From positions 155,763,129 through 155,826,764 of the forward strand of contig JBOZIK010000001.1 of NCBI GenBank assembly GCA_051453625.1: a DNA stretch of 63,636 bases, given 5' to 3'. This document shows positions 11,201 through 23,200 of the stretch, one piece after another; positions within the stretch are counted from its first letter, which is position 1; the number at the start of each line of letters is the position of its first letter. Source of the DNA: Welwitschia mirabilis. Taxonomy: Eukaryota; Gnetophyta; Gnetopsida; Welwitschiales. The notes beneath the pieces are model-generated. The model was given only the letters and a program-made list of their open reading frames with translations. It had not been told where the DNA came from and made no database searches. The position numbers and the translations under genes are program-made.

Positions 11201-14200
11201 CAGAAATTAGTTATCACTAGTTTGTGTGGGCAACCGGCCCTATATAGTTGCCAATAATTTCTCTTCTTACACTAATTAAACTATATCTGAGGGTTTAAAG
11301 AAATTTTCTTAAAAGTTTTAGCAAGATGGTGGTCTAATTCAGCCACACATAAAGGAGATAGTAACACAGTTGAGGAACGGTAAGGTCGCACCTTTTTTTC
11401 CTCTACCATTTTGCCCATCTCCTGAACAGCCTCCCTATCCTCTACCATTTTTACACATAAAAGGTGAGGCCTTCCTTTCGAGCTATCCTCAAGAGGGCAG
11501 AATGAGTCCTAAGTGCTTGGAGACCTTTTTTTTTGTTTTTTGTTCTTTGGTTTAAATAAGATATTGTGGGCAGAAGTGTGAAAGAATGATGGGCTGGCAG
11601 AAATGTAGTGCTTTCATAACCTTTAAGCTTGGCATGAATACCAAATTGGATGAAGAACTTGTCCAGTAGTTTTGCCCTAGGTTGCCAAACAAGTGCAAAA
11701 GCAGCCTTACTTAGACAATTGCTTGAGACCTCCTTCGCTCTTATGGGTGGAATTGTGCCTCGTCCAAGTGTGTATTGCCATCTTTATCCATAATTTTTCC
11801 TCTTCAGTCCTGATGCCCAACAATCTTGCTATATTTTCAACAGAAACGGGGGTATCAACGGCTCTACATCTCACTAGCCTCCTCTCTCATGTCTTGTAAA
11901 ATTAACATTATGTGAGTTGTAATTCCCTTGTAGCTTCATTGACAACACCATTTTCCACAATTTTGCATTGGCTTGATAGAGGGCACAAGATTTAGATTCA
12001 TGTGTCACTTTGCTTCTGAACAGATCTTTCTAGTTTTTTGAAACTGAATTCAGGCAATGTTATGTAGGGCAGAGGCAACGGCTGAAATACCCCTTCTGTC
12101 TGATGTTCCAGAATCTCAGCGATAAAAGAGCTTGGAAGCTATCTCCATCCACTGTACTAATAAATCATACTAGGTATGTTCCTGTACTTCTATTTTAAAA
12201 TCTGTGCCAGATGCATGCATCGCAAGTGCACTCAAATTTAAATGCTGAACATGTTCATCATGTTCCTGATAGATAGGGCATGTGGGGTTGACCTGACTTG
12301 TTATCAAAAGAAATGGGGCATAAATTGAGATGAACTAACACAAACAGAAGTGAAAAGTGTGCAAAAGATTTAATGACACTTAGCCCCTTTCTAGCTCCAA
12401 TCCTTTGGAAAGCAGTGCAGAGCAGCTATCAGTAGCTAAAAGCTTTAGAAACCAGAAATAGCCTTAGAGCACATCACATCACATCCTCAGTGGATTGAGT
12501 GGTATATATAAGAGAGAGATTTAGGGTTAAGTAGCAAAATCCTAAATGCCTGCTAACCAACATGTTTCCTTATTGTTAATGTTAAATTTATTCAGTAACC
12601 ACCCCAAGGTAATTTGATAATCTAATCCACCTTTTACAATTGTGTTGCTTAACATAAGAATATATCAAACAAGGGAGGAAAAATAGAATTTGGCTTCACA
12701 TTACAGCAAATACTCATTTGTCCTTAGCAAGGATTACCTTCTCGCTATGTAACCACATAAAAGATATTTATTTTTTATGATAATATTCCTTCCCAAATTT
12801 AATCCCAAATTTGAACTTCTTGTTCATAATTTGCAATTGCGATGACTTTACGTTTATGTGTTCCATTTACCCCTTTTTGGACCATTTTCTGTACTTACGG
12901 CCTAGCACCTAAATCCAATGGATTTTTCTCCTTTGCTGACTTGGTCCATAAATTTTGTTCTTCTCATCAAGATACAATCCTCTGTTTTATATGTTTCCCA
13001 ACTTCAACAGGTGTGATTTCCCAAAAAGGCTCTTCAGGTTTGACTATATTGCCCAACTTAATGAGGTGGATCTTATTTTTATCTTTCCCTCGAGTAAACA
13101 GTTTTCCTGATCAATTTGTTTAAATTTCAGCTATACCTTGGGAAGGATGGCAACAGGACAACAATGCCTGGCAATAGCAGGAATTACTAAAGTCACAAGA
13201 ATACAGTTAGATTTCTAGATAGAAAGTGATTGATCTAGGGTCCACAATGATTTTGAAGTTTCGTCATTAGGGTCTCCTAGGAGCTTAGCCTATTTCATTT
13301 GTGCATAGGTGTCCGTGGGTAAATATCATATTTTTTTTCCCACTCTTAAAGTTTTAGGCCATTGATTGTCTTCTTTTTGAGAATAGGTGTAGTGTGGCCA
13401 AAGAATTATTTTCAGACTTTTTTAGTTAACCCTCACTTTTAACTCCTAACTTTGCAGACATAGTGTTCATGCCCCTTCTTATTGCTGTAGCTTCAACCCA
13501 TATTGCCTTTGTGATTATCATGGTATCATGAGCATAAGAAAAAAAAATCAGTTTTGATTTTGAGCCTTGTAGCTTCAACTTTTTGTAAGTATCAATGCAT
13601 GGTATTCATTAAAGTAATAAACATATATGGCGATAGAAGGTCATCCAATCTAAGACCTCCTCTTGATTTGAAGAATCCATGCCTTTTGCTATTCGAAACC
13701 AATTGAAAATCTAATTGTTTTTTGCATATCGATACAAAGCCTGATGAAGCTAAGACCAGACCAATTTTTTCCATTTAGAACTTCTTGAAGGGCTTGCTTG
13801 TTGAGGAAATTGTAAGCTTTAGCAATATCTAATCTTGGAAACATAGTTGGAAATCTAGTACCATCACAAGAATGTAAGATCTAACGACTAAGACGAATAC
13901 GGTCTTGGATATTCTGATCTTGATGACTCTGGTGATAATCTTTGGTGACAAAGTTGTGATCCTAAAAAAAGCACTTTAATCATAATTCAATATAAGCCAT
14001 TAAACACTCAAATTGGTCTGAAATGTGTTGGTGTTATATTGTCCTTCCTGGTAGTAATCTCTATTATAGTACAATCTCTCTTTCTCCTTACTCTCTCTGT
14101 GTTTAGTGTTTTGGTGACAACCATTGTAACATTATCTGCTATGTACTTGAAGCATTTCTTAAAAGGTTCCATTGCTACTCATCAGGTCCATGAGCATTAT

Positions 14201-17200
14201 TGTTTTTCATACTGTTCATAATTTTCACACTTCATCTTTGGAGGCTTCCCTTATTATCTTCTTGTTTTCTCTTCATTGTCCTTTGTGTAAATGTTTTTGC
14301 CCAATGGAGAGGAATAAAAAATTTTCAATAAATTCATAAATTATTCCTCAGACGTGTTGCCAAGTTGTTGTTCCTACAAGATATTTCCTTGTTACGGTAG
14401 TCTTCCCATCTTCTTAATACTCTTTGTCTCTGTTAGTCATTTAGAAGAACGATTGAGTTTGCGTATTCCTTGATGGTAAAGGGCCCAACAAGGTGGTATT
14501 AGAGCAAGGTTCGAAGTGCTTTTAGTGTGATGGTAAAGGGCCCAACATTCCCTTCTCATAACCATTGCACTTCAAATCTCTGCTTCCAGTGCCTTCTTCA
14601 TTGTTACTTATATCCTAAATCTCTCTCAAAATCCTAATCTCCTCTAGCATCTTATTGTGTCTAGCTTTGTGATATTTCTGGTTTTTCTTTAAACCTATTT
14701 GCAGTTTCTTTTTCCAATATGTAAAAAGAGATTTTCTCTTGATTTTACCACACTTGTGAATTCTTTCTAGATCTTATTGACTATAGCTTCTAAATCCTCT
14801 TTTTGTAGTCAATGGCATTCGAGCTTAAATCCACCTTTTTGGGGTGGTTTGGCCTTACTTATGTTAGAATAGGTTTGTGATTATAGGTGATTTTGATTCT
14901 AGTTTTATATCATCTTTCTTTGAGGAAGCCTTTGGTTATGGGCACTATGTTAATCCTTGTCATAATTTTGTCTTCTCCCCCTTCTTTCTTAGATGATGTA
15001 AACTAACATCCATTAATCTCCATGTTAACAATGTTGCCTTTTTGGTCTATCATTCTATCCTTAGTGTTCTTATTCCAGATATTCCCTCCAAATTTCTCTC
15101 GTTTATAAATACATTGATTTCTGGCTATGATCCATCTTTGTGATTAAGGCTGCCTAATGGATTTTGAATTTGCCCTTCTATCTTTGAGCACCACAGAAAT
15201 TAGTGATCCTCAAGTTCCTCTCTTGACCTTGAAGGTGATACATTGTTGGTTTTCATCCAACTTTTTTGTCTGTGTTTTGCCAAGGATAGCTAGCCCTCCT
15301 TTCCTATGAATACTAGGCACATGTACAATATTCCAGCCTCCCACTTAATTTGTTAATGTCAGTTTGTACAAGTCTCGTTGCCTCTAGCAAGATAGTCATC
15401 ATCTTCTATGTATTATATGTTTCCATAATCTCCTTATTCTTTAGTTCATGGTTATTCAGTTGCCCCTCATTAGTGGGTAATTCAATATGAAAAGTGTCTA
15501 TAGTAGCTGTTTCCTCCCATTCCTCGTCTTTCGGGTATAACTTTGTTTCATTCTTTTTGATTTGTGGTTTCCTTTCCCCTTCATTCATCTTTGAGTGTCA
15601 TTGGTCCTCATTTAGTTCCTTTTTCCCTTCCTCCTTGTAGGCTTGGTTAGTCTCTAACTTGTCGAAGTTCTTTATTCATTATTTAATTGTTTTTTCCTTC
15701 TCCTAGCCTTGCGTATTCTATAATCTACTAAAGTTGTTTGTAAGGGGGATGACATTATTCCTTGGCATTACGTAGGATTATTTCCTAGGTCTTGTATGTT
15801 TGCTCCTTCTATTTACTTCTTGATTTTATAGTCTTCTAATTTTTATTTTGGTAACTGATTTCCTATTGTATGAATGTTCTTGTTTCTTTTGCTTTTGTTA
15901 CTATATGCTTGCATTTTTGATCCAGTTGTCTTCTTATTTGTGCCCTAATCCTCCACAACATTTGCAATCATTGATAAGGTAGGTCCTATTTACTTGTCCT
16001 TACTTGGTGCATGTGTTGTATGGCATTGGAACACTCTCATACTCTACCTTGAACCCTGTAGAACATTGTTTGTTGCTGGACTTAATACTTTTAGTCTCCA
16101 TTCTGTGTAGGGTTGTCTAAACACAAGAATGTGCAACTACAATTCGAGATTATGTTGCCTATACTTGGGTGGATTACTTTTCCAAAGTTGCATGTAACTT
16201 TTTCGAGGCATGGTTGTGAAACTCAGACTCGCCACCAAGTTCATTTGGCTTCTTAGGCGCGGACTTGTTAATGAAAATCACATACTCGAAAAAACTTAAC
16301 CTAGAAGACCAAAAGAATTTGGATTTTCTTACATTTTTTCAAAGATTGATGAACTTTCATGCATTCAGATAAGGGATAGAGCATTTCTCAAGGTTTGGAC
16401 TACACTATATTGATAAAAAACAAAACAAATATGGCCAAAGTTGTCGTTACAAGTTATATTCACCATAGTTCATTACTTTTTGAAAACATTTTCACGTTAA
16501 GGATACACAATGTTACAAAACTAGTGGTAATATAGAAAAATGTAGAGAGATTATTGAGACATTAAACCCTATTTAATCTTTTCAACTTCCAAAATTACAT
16601 AGAAATCTTGAACTAGATATGCGGTTGTCTAACAGGTGATATATGAATATCATGATCATCAACGTAGGAAGTCAGAAATAAAAGAAACATGGGATAGACA
16701 TGTGACTAATCAGTTGCATTGGCATCCTCTCCAAAATTAGTATCATTGTTAGAAAAGTGAAGCCAAATTTGTCTTGTTTATATTGTAATGCTACAACTTA
16801 ACATTGACCTCCCTTTTTTGTAATGTTGTAAAAGGACATTATGTTTTAACTCCTTGGGGTATTTAAATAAAAGAAAAAAAGAAAAGGAAGGGAAAAGGGG
16901 AGGAAGTTTCCAGATTGTCTTGGCTTAAAAACCTAAACCTGTTTAAAGGTTGCTTGGGGGTTTGTTTTGAATAGTGATTCTTTTGCTCCTTGAATAAGAT
17001 TAAGAGCTCTGCTTGCTTCCCATGGTTTTCCCCCAAGGGTTTTCTACATAAATTTTTGTGTGTTGCTCTTATGCTCATTGTATCATTTTCTTTAGCATTG
17101 ATTTACAGTAAAGATTCGTAACAAGTGGTATCATAGCAAGGTTCAAAAGTTGCTTTTCATTTGAATCTTTAGCATTGATTTATAGTAAAGATTCGTAACA

Positions 17201-20200
17201 AGTGGAGTAAAAAATTGGGAAAATTGGAAAATCATGATGGATGATGTTCTCTACTGAGAGGATTGCGATGTTCTCAAATCAAAGGGTGAAGTGAAAGCAG
17301 CATCTGGATCGTTAGATGCTAATTGGTTGAAGAAGTACACTAACGAAAAATGGGAAAAACTCAACTGGAAAGCTGTCACCACAATCTATTTGTGTCTTGG
17401 CAACAGGATACTTGGAACGTATAGGGGAATCACCAAGGCACCTGTCTTATGGAAAACGTTGAATGAAAGGTATGGCCAGCCCACTAGAATAAACAAATAT
17501 TATCCGATTAACAGGGTTTTCAAGATTAAAATGAAGGAAGAAACATCTTTGCAAAGTCATTTGGATGAGATGAATGGCTTGTTTGCTTGGATCGATAATT
17601 TCGGTATAAATTTCGAAGATCTTCCGGATGTTGCTGTATTGAGTTCCTTACCAGAATCATGGGAAATGGTTTGGACTACCTTGACTACTACTTCCAGAAC
17701 TTTATCATTTCTCAACACTGTCATGTCAATGTTGCTGGACACAGATAAGACTAAAATTGCAGATTGCCCCAATGAAGCCTTCGATGTAAGAAAGGGCCAT
17801 TCATACAAAAGAGACAATATCTATGGACGTACAAAGAGTAGAGTTAAATCTGCTGGCAGAAGTGTAGTTGTTTGCTAGTATTGTAAGAAGAAGGGTCATT
17901 TGTGCAAGGACTGTTATGCCTTGAAAAATAGGAAGAAAGATAAAAGACCTAAGAATAGTGGACAAGAACAAGCAAAATCTGATGGAGATATTTCAGTCAT
18001 GCTAATTGCTAGAGATGGAGATGCCAACGTTTCCATGTACTCTACTCCTGATGTGTGGATTCTAGATTCAGAAGCTTCCTTCCATGTTTGTCTATACAGA
18101 GAATATTTTTTCGATCACAAGTCCGTTTCTGAGAGAGAAGTCTTCCTAGGAGATGACAGATCATGCACTATTGAAGAAATTAATGTTGTCATTTTGAGAC
18201 AGAGTAACAGGCAAAGTGTGAGATTGAGGAACGTTTACCATGTTCCAGGTATTACAAAGAACTTGATCTCTTCTGGACAATTGGATCATTTGGGTTGTCA
18301 AATTACTCATGTTGATGAAAGCTGGAAAGTTAGCAAAGGTGCGATGACACTAATGCATGGTAAGAAAGAAGGGGCGTTGTATACGTTGAGAGCACATGCA
18401 GTTGGAAGATGTGTTGCTCTTGCAATTTCAGAGGACAATGTTTCTTTGTGGCATCGTACACTTGGTCACCTTAGTGAAACTGGAATGAAAGTACTTGTTT
18501 CTAAGAACCTATTACCTAAGTTTTTTGCAATTTCTCTAGATTTCTATCATGATTGTGCTATTGGTAAAAATAAGCGTGTTGCTTTTAAGAAATTTTTGAA
18601 TAGGAACACAGGAAAACTTGGTATGATGTATTCCGATGTTGTTGTTCTAGTGTCTATCATGTCTTTATGTGGTGCATCATATCTCATTACATTTATTGAT
18701 AGATTTAGCAGAAAGACGTGAATTTATTTATGCATCCAAAAGTCAAGCATTAGAAAAGTTTAAGGAGTTTACAACTACAGTAGAAAATAAATGTGACTGT
18801 AAAATAAAGTATCTTATCATTGATAATGGAGATGAATACACTTCCCATGAGTTTTCTAAATTTTGCAAGCAGGCTGGAATTGTACATACCAAAACATCAC
18901 CAGGAACACCACAAAATAACAGTGTTGTAGAAAGAAATAATCATACATCTCTTAACAGAATTAGATCCATGTTTGCTCAATCTAGTGTACCTAAAATGTT
19001 TTGGGCAGAAGCTGCTAGAACAACTACTTATTTGATCAACTGTTCTCCTCATTCAATCTTAAATAGTAATAATCTAGAATCTATCTGGAGTGAGATTTCT
19101 TTTTATTTGTCTTCCCTACGTGTTTTTGGATGTGAGGTGTATGTCCATTTGTAAGGTATAAGAAAACTAGAAGAATGTGTAGGAAATGTATTTTTCTTGG
19201 CTATGGGGGAGATGATTTTAGATATAGACTTTAAGATCCTGTGGCACATAGAATTGTTAGAGCACATGACGTTGAATTTAAAGAAGACATGATGTTTTAC
19301 ATGTCACAGTAGAGGATTCAGAAGAAGAAAAGTCCTGATTATCACACCCTATACAAGCCTAAACAAGTTGATGATGACAAAAGGCTTAATACACATGGGA
19401 AAATGACCAGCCTAAAGGGGAAAGCTTGAGTTCTAAAATTGAATCCGAGTCTGATGATGACAAAATCCAAACTCTAGCACATTGGGTTCGTAGATGCACT
19501 TGAGTTACCAAGGAAATTGAAAGGTATTCTCTGTCTTTACATTATGTGTTATTTACAGATAAGGGAGAACCTAAATTCTTTAAAGCAGTTATTTCTTCTT
19601 CTAAATCTCATAAATGGAAAGCTGCCATGGAAGAAGAAATGAAATCCCTCGAATAAAATCATACTTGGAATTTGGTTCCCTTACCTAAAGGGAAAAGACC
19701 GTTAAGATCTAGGTGGGTGTCCATTAACAAATAAGAGGCAAATGGTGAACAACGTTACAAAGCACAATTGATGGTAAAAGGGTATAGCCAAAAACTAGGT
19801 AGAAATTTTACAAAAATTTTCTCGCCTATTGTGAAACACACGTCTATTCGGATTTTATTTGGCATGAGTGCCTACTTGGATTTGAACTTAAGAATAATTA
19901 AACATTAAAATAACTTTTTTGCATAATGATCTAGAAGAGGAAATTTATATGCATGTACCAAAGGGTTTGGAAGTGAAAAATAAAAATCTGGTACATAGGT
20001 TANNNNNNNNNNNNNNNNNNNNNNNNNNNNNNNNNNNNNNNNNNNNNNNNNNNNNNNNNNNNNNNNNNNNNNNNNNNNNNNNNNNNNNNNNNNNNNNNNN
20101 NNTAGACAAAACTCTTATTGGGCAAAGGTTTGACAAAGATTTCATAATTATCCAAATATATATCGATGACATAATTTTTGGGGCCTCAAAAGAAGAACTA

Positions 20201-23200
20201 GCAAAAGAGTTTGCTAATATCATAAAGAAATATTTTGAGATGAGTATGTTAGGAGAACTAAGTATGTTTTTGGGTCTTCAAATTGAACAATCTGATCAAG
20301 GAATCTTTATCTCTCAATCAAAGTATACTAAGGACCTAGTGAAACAATTTGGGCTTGAGAATGCTAAAACTACCTCTGCTCCTATGCCCACAACATGTAA
20401 AATTAACCTTGTCAACCAAGGAAAATTAGTGGATCAAAAACTATATAGAAGTATGATAGGAAGCCTCTTGTACTTAACAGCTAGCAGACATGACATAATG
20501 TTTAGCGTGGCGGTTCGTATAGATCCCCCTAAGGAGTCACATCATCAAGCTTCGTAATATAGTTCACTATATTTTGGACTGAATTCATCGTTCTTTTCAT
20601 TTCTGCAATGTTAACTAGGCTGCAATAAAGTAAGAAATGCAATAATTAACAACCATGAAACACTAACTAGGCTACAATAAAAGAAATACAGTCATTAAGA
20701 GCCATGAAAAACTAACAATGGTAATAGAGGGGAGCATGTCAACGCCATCCAAATTTAACAACATTAAGGAAAGCTAGGTGGTTGACTCCAGAGAATAATT
20801 CCATATATGCCTTTGCAGGGAAGCATTGATGTCTTACAGACCCTAGTGGAGGAACCATTTCTAGTAGAGGAACATTTCTATTGCCAATAATTCAACAACT
20901 ATTGTGATTAGAATAGGGAATGTGCAATTGAAGCTACTTGACAAAAGAAAATTTATTTTGCATGATGTGAAGCATGCCCCAAAAGCAAGTAAAAGCTTGC
21001 TATTGACAATATGAGTTGTATGACTTATAGATGCCAAAGTCTGGGTTTTCAAATGTTGAACATCTGATTGTATGGACAGTGCACAGGATATTATGCTCCA
21101 CTCCATAGTGCAGCTACACTCCACGTCACTTGTTCCACTTCACCTATGCTGTTTTGATTGCCAACTACCACTTCTTGGAGTAGTCATCAAAACAAAGGCC
21201 TCACAACCCTTCCCTAGTTGTCAAGAAAAATGGCACCAAGAAGAGGAAAAACAGTGAAAACAAAGGAAACACAGAAAGAGATTTGTGTAATTTACATTTA
21301 TGTACAATGAGACTTTTTATTTTTAGTGATAACATGTCTCTCACACCAAAAAGAGAAAGAAAGGGAAATAAGGTGTGACTTCACGTTTAGTGTATATTTA
21401 TATGAAAAGTGAGATGTTTTATTTGTTAGAATGTCAATGTGAGATTAGGGTTGTGACCCTAATGGAGATTTACAGGAAAGGATGGATAGGTTAGAAAGAA
21501 GGCATTTTGGTTTGGTCTAGGGCTTATTGATTAGGTTTTCTCTTTGGACCCATTACTGTGTTTGACGCACACTCAAGCTCTTGAGGATGGATTGTGTCCT
21601 TGGGTTTCAATGTTTGGGTTGCTATTTGAGAGCTCTACAATCTTTACATGGTTTCGCCCTAGAGTGGGGCTTTCCTTGTACATCTTTGAATTCTTTTTGC
21701 TGGTGTTTTTATTTTTCTGCTCATAACAAAAAGCCTCTAATATAGATGGAGACATCCACAAGAAAGCATTGTAGAGTTCTATTAGAAAATAACTCTAGAG
21801 GTCATAAGCCAGCAAGTATCAATCTTTAGCTTTAGCATTTCAATCTCTCCCTTAGGGATCATTGTCAAAGTGAACCAAAATTGATGCACCAAGCAACCTC
21901 AAGAGACATTTAAACAAAGTCATGATAGCACTTTCCAAAAGCCCTAAACCCATCCCCTTTAATAACCCCAAGGCAATTTTATAACATAACCATCTTTTTA
22001 CAACATTAGACACGACCAATGTTAACCTACAACATTAGAAAAAAGGACTAGACATATTTTGGCTTTACATTACAACAACCATCTTAGAGAGTTTAGATTT
22101 AAAGCGGCTCCTTCATAAATATCTTAGGCAATTAAACATCTAATTGAGGTTATGAAACAGGTATTGGGCAGTAGATCATGGAAGAAGCATCAAAGATGCA
22201 TAGATTATGCAAAAACTAGTTTTTAGTATACCTAAGTACAAAATTCATACAGACAGCATTGTGAGCATGGAGCATTGAAATTTGAATGATTGCAATTTAG
22301 ATGACATAAAGTAAAGGGTGGGTTTTCTCATAGTGAACCACAAACTCCAAAAACCCAAAAGAGTGAACTTAAGTGGAAGTGGAGTGTCCAAGGTAGCCGA
22401 AGCAGATCATCTTTAAATGTTTTGAATGCATGGTAGAGAAACACATTACACAATACATTATCAAGAATATATGAGCTCGGTCAAGCAAAGAAATCATTGT
22501 TTTGAAGCATCAACAGAAACAGAATTAGAAATTCTTTCTATTCCAAAATCACAATGGATGGCTATGACTTCCCAACTTAAGGCTATGTGTCAATGATTTA
22601 AGCATTTGGAATGACTATTAGTAGATTTGTCTTTAAAAAATGATACCATCATAAAGAGGTCGTGGATAAGGTTCAAACTTTAGAAAACAAATTCCAAGAA
22701 AAAATTTCTGCAGTGGATTAAAAAGAAGAATTTTTTGAAATCCAAAAAGCAATTTCATGAAAAAGAAATTTGCACAGAAAGCAGAAGAATGGAAAAAATT
22801 AAAGGCTGCCAGAGCAAAAGGAAATGTTGCATATTTAAATAGCAAAATACAGTAATGATTAGACAAGAAATAATTCTAAAGAAGGCATAAAAGTCTTGTC
22901 CTATGGCTTCCTTAACATTCATGGCAGCATTGCAAACAAGGTAACAATATAAATTTTTTTAATGATTGTAATATCTTTGGATTTGCTCAAATGTGGAAAG
23001 ATGAATATTCAAAAGTTTGTATCCTAGGGTTTTTCAAGTTTTTCGTTTTTAATGATAAAGAAAGCAAAAGAGGTAGAAATTTTAATGGAATTGCTTGCAC
23101 TATCGAAAACAGTATCAAAAAAATCCATTGATATTATTTTGATTGATGAGTGTAAACAATTTATTTGGCTTTAAATCTCTAACTGCTTTGGAGAACTTTA

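Larger units (their letters stand above)
13490..16200 (-). mobile_element. Degenerate L1-type LINE, minus strand, in pieces
   Basis: On the minus strand 13870-13592 reads LDIAKAYNFLN, then GFFKSRGGLRLDDLLSPYMF, the plant L1 RT motif whose usual form is GFF.S.RGLRQGDPLSPYLF; the match is split over frames. At about 16190-15950 the minus strand reads IHPSIGNIIS, VEYESVPMPYNTC and GLGHK, the end of an L1 ORF1 with its zinc knuckle. The order ORF1 then RT is right for one element. The endonuclease part between is not readable, and an LTR fragment lies inside it. Confidence 0.6.
16747..20002 (+). mobile_element. Ty1/copia element A (Tork/TNT1-like), truncated at an assembly gap
   Basis: The 5' LTR is 16747-17123 (TGTTAGAAAAG .. 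CGTAACA), followed by a primer site TGGTATCATAGCAAGG at 17126. Internal order is gag, protease, integrase, RT (5' half), the Ty1/copia order. It aligns throughout with element B at 33944. The RT stops at the 100-N gap at 20003; no 3' LTR follows. Reading frames are broken at about 17876, 18720 and 19155 and again in RT, so the element is dead. Confidence 0.88.
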
